A DNA stretch of 64,000 bases from JAUWCL01 sp964599375 (GCA_964599375.1 CAZREW010000006.1:135378-199377), one strand, 5' to 3'; positions 44,099 through 53,950 are shown, counted from the stretch's first letter. The notes: a model not told the origin generated them from the letters alone. Program-made: numbers and translations.

Positions 44099-44119
44099 GC
44101 ATATTGGGGAATAATATGC
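44099..44119. repeat. Palindrome in the divergent glycosyltransferase/RlmD spacer
   Basis: GCATATT (44099-44105) and AATATGC (44113-44119) are perfect 7-bp arms with a 7-nt centre GGGGAAT. It lies 56 nt upstream of the glycosyltransferase TTG and 60 nt upstream of the RlmD ATG. TATTAT within it could be a leftward -10. An operator is possible. Confidence 0.4.
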
Positions 44120-44178
44120 GCCGGGGGCCGGGCGGTAAAGAGTAGATTTTGAGCCCGCTCTGGCATATAGTCGCCATT

Positions 44179-45336
44179 ATGGATGAAAAGACCGGCAGAA
44201 CGCGGATAGAAAGGATCGTCTACGGGGGCCTGGGACTGGCCTATTTCGAGGACAAGACCCTCTTCCTCCCCTACGCCTCGGAAGGAGAAACGGTCGAGTT
44301 CACGGTCACCGCCAGAAAGAAGAATTGCCTTTTCGGAGAGATCACGGCGGTCATCGAGTCTTCCCCGTCGAGAAGGGAGGCACAGTGCCCTGTCTTCGGC
44401 AGGTGCGGCGGGTGCCACTTCCTGCACCTTGATTACGAGGATGAAGGAAGGATCAAGAGAGACACATTCCTGTCGACGCTGAGGCGGATCGGGGGCATCG
44501 ATACTGAGGTGGCGTCATATACCCCCTGCCCCGAGCGCTTCGGCTACCGCAATCACGCCCTCTTCAAGGTCGGATCGGACGGTACCAGGGGGTTCTCCAG
44601 GAGGGAATCGGAAGAGATCGTGCCCTTCCCGGAGCAGGGCTGCCTTCTCCTTCCACCAGAGATGAGAGAGGCGATCGCCGCCCTCGAACCGGGGTCGCTG
44701 AGGCCCGGCGGTAAGGTAAGGGCGAGGCTGGACAGTTTCGGCGCGGTCCATTTCTGGGGGGTCGACGGCGTAATCAGCCCGCCCGACATACTGATGAAGG
44801 CCGGCGATCTCAGCTTTCCCGTCTATCCCGAGGCGTTCTTCCAGATCAACCGGTACCTGAACGACACCCTGATGCGGCTTGCCGTATCGCTCCCCGGCAG
44901 GACGGCGAAAAGGTTCCTCGACCTTTACTGCGGTGTCGGGTTCTTCACCCTGCCTGTGGCGGGCAGGGCCGTCGATGCCGTAGGGATAGAGGTCCAGCGG
45001 CAGGCTTACAGGAGCGCGGTCGCCTCGGCTAAGATCAACAAGGTGGCCAACGTCAGGTTCATAAGGGAGACCGCCGAGAGGGGCCTGTCCAGAGCGGGCG
45101 AGGCTGATCTCGTCCTTACGGATCCGCCAAGGTCGGGGATCGCCAGGAGCGTCATGAGCTCTCTGATCAGGCTCCGCCCCAGGGAGATCATCATGGTATC
45201 GTGCGACGCGCCCACATTCGCCCGCGACGCGGCGAAGCTCGTCGAGGCTCAATGGACGCCTTCCGAGATACACCTCATCGACATGTTCCCGGGGACTTAT
45301 CACGTGGAGTCGGTGGCCCTCTTCAGGCGCGACTGA
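44179..45336 (+). CDS. 23S rRNA m5U methyltransferase, RlmD/RlmCD (TrmA) family
   Basis: About 385 residues: an N-terminal TRAM domain, a Fe-S cluster motif in CPVFGRCGGCHFLHL, the SAM-binding motif FLDLYCGVGFFTLPVA, LTDPPRSGI, and the catalytic-Cys motif VSCDAPTFARDAAKL near the end, followed by the general-base Glu in HVESVALF. The gene would modify 23S rRNA uridines. ATG 44179 starts close to where homologues do; a TTG at 44149 would add ten residues. The ribosome binding site is weak. Confidence 0.9.
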   Translation: MDEKTGRTRIERIVYGGLGLAYFEDKTLFLPYASEGETVEFTVTARKKNCLFGEITAVIESSPSRREAQCPVFGRCGGCHFLHLDYEDEGRIKRDTFLSTLRRIGGIDTEVASYTPCPERFGYRNHALFKVGSDGTRGFSRRESEEIVPFPEQGCLLLPPEMREAIAALEPGSLRPGGKVRARLDSFGAVHFWGVDGVISPPDILMKAGDLSFPVYPEAFFQINRYLNDTLMRLAVSLPGRTAKRFLDLYCGVGFFTLPVAGRAVDAVGIEVQRQAYRSAVASAKINKVANVRFIRETAERGLSRAGEADLVLTDPPRSGIARSVMSSLIRLRPREIIMVSCDAPTFARDAAKLVEAQWTPSEIHLIDMFPGTYHVESVALFRRD

Positions 45337-45354
45337 CCGGGTCGCGGAGGATGG

Positions 45355-46437
45355 TCATTCCGCGATGTCGGTCCACTGCTGCTTTACGTTGAGCCTCTCT
45401 TTGTCGTAGAACTTCTCGACATTTACAAGGCTCGGGGATTTCCTGATCTCGGGCAGCCTTATCTTGACCAGCCTCGCTCTCTGGACCCCCACGTAGAACC
45501 CGTAGTCGCCGTTCCTTATCATCTCGACCGCGTTGTTGCCGAACCGCCTGCCCATCGCCCTGTCCTTCTGGGTCGGAGGGGCGCCGCGCTGCAGGTAGGC
45601 AAGGGCCGTGTACCTCGTATGCCGGAAGTCGTGCTCGAGAAGGCCCTTGAGGTAGTTCCCCACACCACCGAGGCTGTAATGGCCGAACTCGTCGAGCTTG
45701 GTGTCTTTGCGGACCTCCTCCTCACCCTCTATGTGAGCGCCCTCAGATACTACGATCATCTTGTAGATCTGGTCGAATCCCTGCTCGCGGCTCTTCTGCA
45801 GCAGCTCTCGCAGTATCTCCTTGAGATGATCCACGCTGAAAGGATGCTCAGGGATAAGGATGACGTCGGCGAAGGCGGCCTCGCCGCCGCGAAGCGCGAG
45901 CCAGCCGGCATGCCTTCCCATGACCTCGAGGAAGAAGACCGTCTGGTGGGACTCTGCCGAGTGCGCTATGCGCTGCGCGCTCTCACAGATGACGTTGAGG
46001 GCCGTGTCGTACCCGAGCGAGTATTCCGTACCGTACAGGTCGCGGTCGATCGTCTTGGGTATGCCGACCACCGGTACCCCCCGCTCGAAGAGATAGGATG
46101 CCGCACCGAGAGTGTCCTCTCCGCCGATCGCTACGATGGCGTCGATCCCCAGCTTCTTCATGTTCGCTATTACGGTGTCCGTCCTGTCGTTGTTGGCGGC
46201 TACGGGGTTTGTCCTGCTGCACTGCAGCTTGCTGCCGCCCAACCGGCCGTACTCCCTTATGATCTCGGGGCCGAGCTCAACGACATGGTTCTCGTTTTCC
46301 TTGATGCAGAGCGCTTCCCAGCCCCTCTTGAGGCCCAGCACAGTGTCTCCGTACATCGACGCGCGCTCGACTACTCCAGCCACGGCCGGGTTCAGTCCAG
46401 GGGCGTCTCCTCCGCCTGTAAGCACTCCTATCCTCAT
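45355..46437 (-). CDS. Phosphofructokinase with pyrophosphate-type active site
   Basis: A 360-residue PFK. MRIGVLTGGGDAPGLN is the N-terminal phosphate-binding loop, and IGGEDTLGAA (Asp108) and IPKTIDRDL (Lys128, catalytic Asp131) are the active-site motifs. ATP-PFKs have Gly at both the 104 and 124 positions (E. coli numbering), while PPi-dependent enzymes have Asp and Lys, as here. The length and the MGRHAGWLAL motif fit the group III PFKs of actinomycetes and anaerobes. It phosphorylates fructose 6-phosphate in glycolysis, reversibly if PPi is used. ATG follows GGAAGGCGGAG. Confidence 0.93.
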   Translation of the reverse strand: MRIGVLTGGGDAPGLNPAVAGVVERASMYGDTVLGLKRGWEALCIKENENHVVELGPEIIREYGRLGGSKLQCSRTNPVAANNDRTDTVIANMKKLGIDAIVAIGGEDTLGAASYLFERGVPVVGIPKTIDRDLYGTEYSLGYDTALNVICESAQRIAHSAESHQTVFFLEVMGRHAGWLALRGGEAAFADVILIPEHPFSVDHLKEILRELLQKSREQGFDQIYKMIVVSEGAHIEGEEEVRKDTKLDEFGHYSLGGVGNYLKGLLEHDFRHTRYTALAYLQRGAPPTQKDRAMGRRFGNNAVEMIRNGDYGFYVGVQRARLVKIRLPEIRKSPSLVNVEKFYDKERLNVKQQWTDIAE

Positions 46438-46569
46438 ACTCCGCCTTCCCGTGTCAGATGTCCCATGAACAAAACAGCGGTGGTATATTACGCCCCCGGC
46501 GCTCTCCAGCGCAAGACAACCTTTTCCCCTGCGGCCGGGAAGCGGCGCGCTCCGGGGCGGGTGATCCGC

Positions 46570-47085
46570 TCAGCCGCACTGCCCGCCGCGCCGCCTGAAC
46601 TCCTCGATCGAGACGTCCTTCCGGTAGCACCCGCTCGTGACGTATTTCAGGTTGAGCATGAACTGGCCGGGCTCCTTGAATCCCGTGTCCACGAATATCA
46701 GCCCGCCCTTCTCGTCCAGATAGGCGACAGAGGGGTATCCACGGAGCCTGAAGGCCTTCGCGAGGCCGGCCGGCGTGTAGGTGCGACCGCCGTACTTCAG
46801 GTCGCCCGTTGTCTGCTCGGCGTCGACCCTTATCGTTATGAAATGCTCGCTGAGATAGGAAGCGACCGCCGTGTCGCTGAAAGTCTTTTTATCCATGACC
46901 TTGCACCACCGGCACCACGACGTGTAGAAATCTATCACTACCGGCTTGCCTATATCGCGGGCGAGGTCCATCCCCGCTTCGAAGGACATCCAGGCACTGG
47001 TCTTCTCGACCTTGCCTTCACCGCCGCCGCACCCGGCAAGCAGTACTGACAGGGCCACGATCGACGCTATCCTTATAAAAGACAT
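46570..47085 (-). CDS. Thioredoxin-like lipoprotein
   Basis: About 171 residues: lipoprotein signal VALSVLLAGC (Cys19), then a thioredoxin fold with KPVVIDFYTSWCRWCKVMDKKTF (redox pair Cys58-Arg-Trp-Cys61) and the cis-Pro region RGYPSVAYLDEKGG. Closer to DsbD C-terminal/SoxW-like 'thioredoxin_7' proteins than to TlpA. ATG 47085 has AAAGGAG 6 nt upstream. It probably works as a periplasmic reductant. The two active-site cysteines are normal, unlike the Sec-containing protein at 39266. Confidence 0.88.
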   Translation of the reverse strand: MSFIRIASIVALSVLLAGCGGGEGKVEKTSAWMSFEAGMDLARDIGKPVVIDFYTSWCRWCKVMDKKTFSDTAVASYLSEHFITIRVDAEQTTGDLKYGGRTYTPAGLAKAFRLRGYPSVAYLDEKGGLIFVDTGFKEPGQFMLNLKYVTSGCYRKDVSIEEFRRRGGQCG

Positions 47086-47322
47086 CCGGTGCTCCTTTCC
47101 GGTATTTGAAATCACCCTGGAAATATATCCACGGCAGGGCCGATGTACAAGCCCGCTTTGGGGGGTTCCGGGGCCATCTCCCGCTTGAAAAAAGGCCGGG
47201 CGGCCTGTATCATCTTCTGACGGCGGCCAGGCGCCGCAGAATACGATCCCGCTGCCGGGCTAGAGGCGCCAGACCGCATGATGTCCGGCACGCCGTCTGT
47301 CTCTTAAGCAGAAAGGACCCTG

Positions 47323-50300
47323 ATGACTCCCTTCACGCGAAGACTCCTGCTTGCCGCCCTCATCACCTTCGCCATCGCTGTTCCGTCCCTGGCGGAGGCC
47401 GTTCCGGCGGCGGAGAAACCTGATTCGACCGGGGAGATGACCGACGGCAGATTCGCGAGGATCACCGACTGGCTCGTGCTCGGCCCCGTCCCCGTTCCCC
47501 TGCCGGCCTTCCGCGACGAGTCGAAGGATAAATTCGACGCCTCCTGGCTCCTCAGCTACCAGCATCTCGATATTTCGAGGCTGGATCCCATCCCGGGCGG
47601 GATAGAGGGCGTACCCGGCTTCGGCGATGCCGCGTGGCGCGCCGGCTCCGCCGACACCGCGGGAATCATGCTCGAGCGCGAAGGGGCGATTCCGAACGTG
47701 GCCTGGCTGGCCGCGTGGATCGAGGTGCCCCGATGGATGAAGATAGACATCGAGGCGGGCTCCAGCGATCCGTTCGAGCTCTTCATAGACGGGAAGTCTG
47801 TCATAAAGAGCGTCAAGGGAGGCGGCGGCGCGAGAAAGGGAGACGCGGAGCTGGAGAAAGGGAAGCATCTTATCCTGACAAAGGCCGTATACGTGCCTGC
47901 GGACACAGCGAGAGCATGGACCCTGCGTGCCGGCCTGGCGCCGGAAAAGGATTTCGCCGCGCAGCCCGTCGTGTCTCTCGACGCGACATCAGGCATGACC
48001 CTGGCGCAGGTCATGGACGCGCCTGGAGCTCGCGGGATCGACGTCTCGCCCGACGGAAGCCTGGTCATCGTCACTATCGGCCGTTTCGTCCCCCCGGATG
48101 GAAAGAGGGAGAGCTGGATCGAGATAAGGAGCCTTCCTGCCGGCAATATCGTGAGCAGGATCATGGACACACAGATCGGGAACACCCAGTGGATACCCCG
48201 CAGCAGGAAGATTTCGTATGTCTCCGAAAATCGCCTCAGGGCGCTCGACATCGACACAGGGTCTACGGAGACACTGATCGAGGACCTCGGCAAGGACTTC
48301 GACGGGTACGACTGGGGTCCTGCAGCTGACTGGATCATCTACTCGAGGACTGAGAGACCCGAGAAGGACAAGACGGGCGTCAAGAGGCTCCTCGGAATAT
48401 ATGACAGGACCGACTACGGCAGGACGAAGTCGACTCTTCACGTGATGTCCGTGCCGGGCGGCGTGTCGAGACAGATAGCCGCCGGGAAATACAGCGCGAA
48501 CGTCTACGACATACATCCTGACGGTTACCATGTCCTTATAGGGCGCAGGTGGGAGGATCTCTCCGAGAGGCCGTTCGGGGTCTCCGAGCTCGTCCTGATC
48601 GACCTGCGCGACCAGAGTGTCGAGACACTCTTCGAGGGTAAATGGCTCGGGGCCGCGCAGTGGTCGCCCGACGGAAAAAAGATTCTCGTGACTGGAGGGC
48701 CATCCACTTTCGGGAACGAGGGCAAGGACCTGCCGGAAGGGGTCATTCCCAACGACTACGACACGCAGGTATACATATTCGACCTCGCGACAAAACGGGC
48801 GGAATCGATTACGAGGGATTTCGACCCGGCGGTAAACAGGGCGTTCTGGGCGGAATTCGACGGGAACATCTATCTCGTCGCCGAGGAGACCGAGTACGTA
48901 AGGCTTTACAGATATGAGCCGAAAGAGAAAAAGTTCACGGCCCTCGATCTCGGCGTAGATGTGATCGGATCGGGAGACATTGCCGAGACAAAACCGGTCG
49001 GGGTCTTCACCGGTTCCGGAGCGGAACATCCCCAGCGGGTCTATTCGATAGAGCTCAAGTCTTCTAAGCCGAAGGTCAGGATTATCGACGAGCCGGGGGC
49101 AGCGCTCTTCAGGCATGTGCGGCTCGGTAAGGTCGAGCCCTGGGATTTCGTGTCGTCCGCGGGATACGATATGGTCGGCCGTATCCATTACCCGCCCGAT
49201 TTCGACGCGGGAAAGAAATATCCGTGCATCGTCTATTACTACGGCGGGACCTCCCCCGTCGACAGGACTTTCGGCGGCAGGTACCCGAAGAACCTCTGGG
49301 CGGCGATGGGATACGTGGTCTATGTGATCCAGCCCAGCGGGGCGACCGGGTTCGGGCAGGAATGGTCGGCGAGACACGTCAACGAGTGGGGAACCATCGT
49401 CGCCGACGAGATCATCGAGGGGACGAAGAAGTTCCTCGAGGCGCATCCGTTCGTCGACCCTGACAGGGTCGGATGCATCGGCGCCTCGTTCGGCGGGTTC
49501 ATGACGCAGCTTCTCGTCACGAAGACCGACATCTACGCCGCCGCGATCTCGCACGCGGGCATCAGCATGATCCCAAGCTACTGGGGCGAAGGCTATTGGG
49601 GATACGCCTACAACGCCGTCTCCGCCGCGGAGAGCTACCCCTGGAACAACCCGAAGATCTATGTAGACCAGAGCCCGCTCTTCCACGCTGACAGGATAGT
49701 GACTCCCCTGCTTCTTCTTCACGGGGGCTCCGACACCAACGTCCCTACCGGCGAGAGCGAGCAGATGTACACGGCGCTCAAGATACTAGGCAGGGAGGTC
49801 GAGTACCTGCGCTTCGAGGGCGAGAACCATTTCATCCTCGATTACAAGAAGAGGAAGATCTGGAACGACGCTATCATCTCCTGGTTCGACAGGTACCTCA
49901 AGGACGAGCCCGAGTGGTGGAACTCGATGTACCCGCCGATAGACGAAACGGAGGACCCGGGCGCGCTGGAGGCGACCGTTGTCGATATCGAGGGACGGGG
50001 CCCCGTCATATTCGGGAACGTGACGAGGGCCGGCATCCTCGAGCATCTGAATGACTGGGACAGTGAATACTATGAATACGAGCCCGACGCGGAGACAGTC
50101 GCGCAACTCGAGGACAACATGCTAGACGTCGACATCAAGATCGTCTTCGGCACATGGTGCGGCGACTCGCAGCGCGAGGTCCCGCGCCTCTGGAAGATCC
50201 TCGAGCAGATCGGATACCCGGTCGACGACATCAGCATGATGGCAGTGGGAAGCTCGAGGTTCACCTCGAAGATGGGCATAGACCAGAGGCTGCTCGACTG

Positions 50301-50442
50301 GTCCGATGCGGTGAAAAAGCGCTACGCCGTCGAGCGTGTGGCCACGATCATCTTCTACCGCGACGGGAAGGAGCTGGGAAGGATCGAGGAGACTCCCGAT
50401 GGGACCCTCGAGAAGGATATCCTCAAGATCACCGCCAGGTGA
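47323..50442 (+). CDS. S9-family serine peptidase with C-terminal thioredoxin-like domain
   Basis: A 1039-residue exported protein (signal RLLLAALITFAIAVPSLAEA). Residues ~220-600 carry WD/DPP4-type propeller repeats (for example SPDGKKILVTGG). The alpha/beta-hydrolase domain has the catalytic triad Ser722 (GASFGGFM), Asp804 (HGGSDTNVP) and His836 (GENHF). From about 925 to the end there is an extra thioredoxin-like module with FGTWCGDSQREVPRLWKILEQIG (Cys946; the second Cys is Ser), a fold seen in stand-alone WCGDS proteins. Expected to cut oligopeptides in the periplasm or outside. ATG with AAAGGA upstream. Confidence 0.92.
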   Translation: MTPFTRRLLLAALITFAIAVPSLAEAVPAAEKPDSTGEMTDGRFARITDWLVLGPVPVPLPAFRDESKDKFDASWLLSYQHLDISRLDPIPGGIEGVPGFGDAAWRAGSADTAGIMLEREGAIPNVAWLAAWIEVPRWMKIDIEAGSSDPFELFIDGKSVIKSVKGGGGARKGDAELEKGKHLILTKAVYVPADTARAWTLRAGLAPEKDFAAQPVVSLDATSGMTLAQVMDAPGARGIDVSPDGSLVIVTIGRFVPPDGKRESWIEIRSLPAGNIVSRIMDTQIGNTQWIPRSRKISYVSENRLRALDIDTGSTETLIEDLGKDFDGYDWGPAADWIIYSRTERPEKDKTGVKRLLGIYDRTDYGRTKSTLHVMSVPGGVSRQIAAGKYSANVYDIHPDGYHVLIGRRWEDLSERPFGVSELVLIDLRDQSVETLFEGKWLGAAQWSPDGKKILVTGGPSTFGNEGKDLPEGVIPNDYDTQVYIFDLATKRAESITRDFDPAVNRAFWAEFDGNIYLVAEETEYVRLYRYEPKEKKFTALDLGVDVIGSGDIAETKPVGVFTGSGAEHPQRVYSIELKSSKPKVRIIDEPGAALFRHVRLGKVEPWDFVSSAGYDMVGRIHYPPDFDAGKKYPCIVYYYGGTSPVDRTFGGRYPKNLWAAMGYVVYVIQPSGATGFGQEWSARHVNEWGTIVADEIIEGTKKFLEAHPFVDPDRVGCIGASFGGFMTQLLVTKTDIYAAAISHAGISMIPSYWGEGYWGYAYNAVSAAESYPWNNPKIYVDQSPLFHADRIVTPLLLLHGGSDTNVPTGESEQMYTALKILGREVEYLRFEGENHFILDYKKRKIWNDAIISWFDRYLKDEPEWWNSMYPPIDETEDPGALEATVVDIEGRGPVIFGNVTRAGILEHLNDWDSEYYEYEPDAETVAQLEDNMLDVDIKIVFGTWCGDSQREVPRLWKILEQIGYPVDDISMMAVGSSRFTSKMGIDQRLLDWSDAVKKRYAVERVATIIFYRDGKELGRIEETPDGTLEKDILKITAR

Positions 50443-50493
50443 TACGCAGGGGCTGCTGCGCGAGCCTGGAATGGACGGCATATCGATCAAAAA

Positions 50494-50517
50494 GGCGGAG
50501 GGCCCTTGCCCTCCGCC
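50494..50517. terminator. Bidirectional intrinsic terminator
   Basis: A 10-bp perfect stem GGCGGAGGGC (50494-50503) and GCCCTCCGCC (50508-50517), with a CCTT loop. On the minus strand it is followed by TTTTT (50493-50489), and on the plus strand by a T-rich TGTTATTTAT. It serves the convergent S9 and MFS genes. Confidence 0.85.
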
Positions 50518-50556
50518 CTGTTATTTATACGCTTAACATTCGCCGCTAGGACCGTT

Positions 50557-51855
50557 TCAGCCGGCCGCCCTCGCATCGTCGGCCCTCGACTGTGCGAGCT
50601 TCGTAGGCAGCTCCAGTCCCGTGCCGTACCTTCGGTCGACTACGAGGAGCATTATCGCGAATACGAGCCCGGCGATGCTGAGAGAGGCGAACATCCATTC
50701 CATGTTCGTGTACCCCTGGACCACGTTATCCCCCTGCTTATCGACGATTATCCCCGCGAGGGCGGGAAAGACCGTGAGCCCTATATTCTGCACCCACCCT
50801 ATTATCCCGTACGCCGTCCCGAGGAACTTTTCCCTTACAAGGATCGGTACGGCCGGCCAGAGCGCCGACGGGACCAGCGAGAAGGCGCATCCCAGCAATA
50901 TGAAACCGACTGCCGGGTGGACATATGTAAGCCCCAGCAGCAGATGGGCGGGCACGATGAGCAGGGATCCTACGATCATCAGTTTGCCCCTGTGCCCGAA
51001 CTTGTCCACGAAAAGCCCAAGGATCGGGGTGAATATCATCGAGGCCGTCATGATGTACGACGTGTACCGCCCTCCCATCGCGGCGCTCATATTGAATTTC
51101 ATCTGCAGGAACCGGGTGGCGTGGCTCGTGAAGGGGAAGACCGCCGAATAGAACGTCACGCAGAGGAAAGATATTATCCAGAAGGCAGGGCCGAGCTTCG
51201 TTATGTCCCTGAAGGCTATCTTCTCCTCGGTCCCTCCCTCGATCGCGGCGTCTACATTGCGGTCTATCATAAGGTAGATGAGGAAAAGCACGAACGAGAC
51301 AAGCATCACCGCCGTACCCGCCCAAACCGAGTAGCGCCACGACCCGAACCTGTCGGCGATCTGCGCCGAGCTGTTCAGCGCGAGTATGGTCCCGAGCCGC
51401 ATCACAGTGATGTTTAGCCCGAAGGCGAACCCGAGCTCCCTTCCCTTGAACCACCTCGCGATCACCTTGTTCGTCACCAGTATCGCCGCCTCCGATCCAA
51501 ACCCGAACACGGCACGGCCGACGAGCATCAGGATGAAGGACCTGCCCGCTCCTAGCGAAGTCAACAGCGAACCAAGCAGGATGAGGAAGGCATATAGTGT
51601 CCCTGCCTTTCTCACGCCTATCCTGTCGAGCAGAAACCCGGCCACCACTACGAGGAAGAGGAGATTGGGCAGCGAGTAGAGCGAGAAGAGCCACCCGAAC
51701 CTCGCGTTGTCGAGATGCATGTCGGTCTGGATGTAATCGTTGATCGGGCTCAGAACGTCATAGATGTAATACGAGCCGAACATCAGCATGCTGATGATCA
51801 GAAGGATCAGCCACCGGTACCAGGGCTTCTCCACGGTGACGGCTGCATCGGTCAT
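50557..51855 (-). CDS. Major facilitator superfamily transporter
   Basis: About 432 residues with 12 predicted helices. The loop 2-3 signature appears as GFLLDRIGVRKAG, an MFS motif A variant, and GLFVDKFGHRGKLM is its echo in the second half. The first half has a NARFGWLFSLYSLPNLLFL helix. ATG 51855 has AAAGGAG 7 nt upstream; a GTG two codons earlier is less likely. Substrate unknown; the OFA/oxalate-type and hexuronate-type families are possible. Confidence 0.9.
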   Translation of the reverse strand: MTDAAVTVEKPWYRWLILLIISMLMFGSYYIYDVLSPINDYIQTDMHLDNARFGWLFSLYSLPNLLFLVVVAGFLLDRIGVRKAGTLYAFLILLGSLLTSLGAGRSFILMLVGRAVFGFGSEAAILVTNKVIARWFKGRELGFAFGLNITVMRLGTILALNSSAQIADRFGSWRYSVWAGTAVMLVSFVLFLIYLMIDRNVDAAIEGGTEEKIAFRDITKLGPAFWIISFLCVTFYSAVFPFTSHATRFLQMKFNMSAAMGGRYTSYIMTASMIFTPILGLFVDKFGHRGKLMIVGSLLIVPAHLLLGLTYVHPAVGFILLGCAFSLVPSALWPAVPILVREKFLGTAYGIIGWVQNIGLTVFPALAGIIVDKQGDNVVQGYTNMEWMFASLSIAGLVFAIMLLVVDRRYGTGLELPTKLAQSRADDARAAG

Positions 51856-51927
51856 TTCCACTCTCCTTTTCCGCTATCGTATCATCCGTATCCCCGCCAT
51901 CATGCGGCGGCGCGGCTGCTTATGCAA

Positions 51928-53493
51928 CTAGAACTTGCCCGTATACTTCCAAAAGAGATGGTCGCCGAGGTCCCAGTAGGCCCTCGTGGCCCTGTCGGCG
52001 AACTCTCCCGTGTAGCCCGTGAGGTACTTTTGAGCTTTTTTCGGCGACATCGCAAAAAGCTCCGTGGCTTTCTTTTCGACTTCCGCCTGCCTGGCGAAGG
52101 CCTCCTCCTCGAAGAGCGTCCTTACAGAGTCGACATCGACACGCATGTGCCCCCACTTCTGCGCCGAGAGGTCGGAGACGCGGTTGAAGGCCCACCAGGC
52201 GCAGTCACGGTCGAACGCCGGCCGTCCGCTGACCTTCCAGCTGTCCGGAATATCGGTTATCCCGCAGTAGACCGGCACGAACACCGTCATCGCCGGGTTG
52301 TCCCACCCGAACCACACGAGCCCTCCCACTGGATCGGGCAGCCAGGAGCGCGACTGCGTGACCGTCACGTAGGTGCAGTAGTACCTCGCGATGCACCTCT
52401 CTCCCATCCTGTCCCACCCGCCGTTGATCTTGAAGAGTGGCATCATGTCGTAATGCATGAAAGGATTCGCGTAAGGGCTCTTCTCGAACTTTCCCGGTTC
52501 GGTCTCGACGTACATGAACTTGGTCATGTCATATTCGGTCCCCTCGAAGGTGTCGCGGAATATCTCCATGATCCGCGCTATCGTAACGAGCGTATCGGGC
52601 CTGACTGAGAAGGGATAGTCCTTGTCGTTCGGATCTAGCTTGAGCGAGGGGGCCAGCAGGTCGAAGACCCTCCACTCGCGCCGCCTGGCGGCCATGCTCC
52701 TGCGGCCCTCGGGATCGTAGGCGTAGGCGAACCGGAAAGGCTCCCCTGAACCTGGATCCCAGTAGCCCCTCTCTATCGCGACGTCGAAGATATTCTCCGA
52801 GGCCAAGAAATTGTCTGTGTCGTCGAGATCTATATCTAGTATCCTCGCCGCGTTGGCGTTGACTCCGACGTGTTCGTCGGGGATGCGCCGCGCGACCCAG
52901 ACGGCGCCGACGCGGTCTTCGCCGCACCCGAGGATCTCGAGTTCCCATGCCTCCCGGGTGTCTGCAAAGGTGAGGCACTCTCCCGCGTCGCTGTACCCGA
53001 ACTCGGCCGTAAGCTCTCCGATCAAACGTATTGCTTCCCTGCAGGTCGCTGCCCTCTCGAGAGCTATCCGGCAGAGTTCCTCGCATCCGAACCCGGCCGA
53101 CCTGTTACGCAGTTCCTCCCTGCCACCGAACGTCGATTCGCCGACGGCGAGCTGGCGGTCGTTCATGCATGGATAGGATGTGTTTATGTACCCGTGCGTG
53201 CGCGGAGCCTGGGGGATCTCTACGGTGAGCCTGACGCCCGCGGTGTCTCCGGGAAACTTCATGAACCGGAGCCCCGAATAGATGCCACATACGGCGCCGT
53301 CCCGGTGTTTATGCGGAGGTACCAGCTCGAACCAGGTCCTGTCTATCCTGCTGTCGCAGGTATGGGAAGTAGTCACGCTGCCATCGACCGAAGCCTTCCT
53401 GCCTACCATTATCGTCGTGCAGGCGTCCGGCGTAGCGGGAAGGACACACACGAGAAGAAATACTGCGGCGGCGGTGATCGTGATTCTGTTCAA
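51928..53493 (-). CDS. C69-family dipeptidase (secreted Ntn-hydrolase)
   Basis: About 521 residues. The signal peptide ends ATPDA and the next residue is Cys25 in ACTTIMVGRKASVDGSV, the Ntn-hydrolase N-terminal nucleophile of C69 peptidases (Lactobacillus PepD type). The following TTSHTCDSR and IPDEHVGVNANAARI are further family marks. A TTG at 53493 with GGAGG 6 nt upstream is the best start and gives a compact signal peptide; ATG 53514 is an alternative. Expected to hydrolyse dipeptides outside the cytoplasm. Two further genes of peptide turnover flank it. Confidence 0.9.
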   Translation of the reverse strand: MNRITITAAAVFLLVCVLPATPDACTTIMVGRKASVDGSVTTSHTCDSRIDRTWFELVPPHKHRDGAVCGIYSGLRFMKFPGDTAGVRLTVEIPQAPRTHGYINTSYPCMNDRQLAVGESTFGGREELRNRSAGFGCEELCRIALERAATCREAIRLIGELTAEFGYSDAGECLTFADTREAWELEILGCGEDRVGAVWVARRIPDEHVGVNANAARILDIDLDDTDNFLASENIFDVAIERGYWDPGSGEPFRFAYAYDPEGRRSMAARRREWRVFDLLAPSLKLDPNDKDYPFSVRPDTLVTIARIMEIFRDTFEGTEYDMTKFMYVETEPGKFEKSPYANPFMHYDMMPLFKINGGWDRMGERCIARYYCTYVTVTQSRSWLPDPVGGLVWFGWDNPAMTVFVPVYCGITDIPDSWKVSGRPAFDRDCAWWAFNRVSDLSAQKWGHMRVDVDSVRTLFEEEAFARQAEVEKKATELFAMSPKKAQKYLTGYTGEFADRATRAYWDLGDHLFWKYTGKF

Positions 53494-53950
53494 AGGAAAC
53501 CTCCGTGTCAGCATGGATGCCTGAAATGATTCTACAGACGGAGGATAGCAGCCCATGACCACCCGGGCAAGAAACATTCACCCGTGGAAAAGGTGAGTTT
53601 TTTGTGGAAACGGCTTGACCGGATGGTGTATATTTCCAGCGGGTATTTCGTACGAACAAGGAGATCGTTAAAGAGTAGTTTTCGCGTTCCAAGATCGGCC
53701 CAGTCCAGGAGCCATTCGATACAGTACTGATTCCTGCCTCATCATTTCCAGGACCAATCTGAATCGATGACTGCCTTCAGCCGGGAAAGCACGTTGCCGC
53801 GTCACGCGTTCATCGTTTCCGGTTTGGATCCCTGGAAGCCCATGGAAGAAAGAGAGGTGATGGGAAGACCCGACAGCAATCTGACTGCCGCGAGCGCGGC
53901 AGGATCCGACCGTTCAGCAATGTTTTAGATTCGAAAGGACCCAAAAGAAA
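53494..53950 (+). other. Long leader/intergenic region before the RRM gene
   Basis: No protein gene seen. The left end is AT-rich (TTTTTTGTGG, then TTGACC at about 53613 and TATATT nearby) and may hold a promoter. Near the right end is a 7-bp hairpin CTGCCGC-GAGC-GCGGCAG (53885-53902). A long structured leader would be consistent with cold-shock RNA-binding protein genes. Confidence 0.4.
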
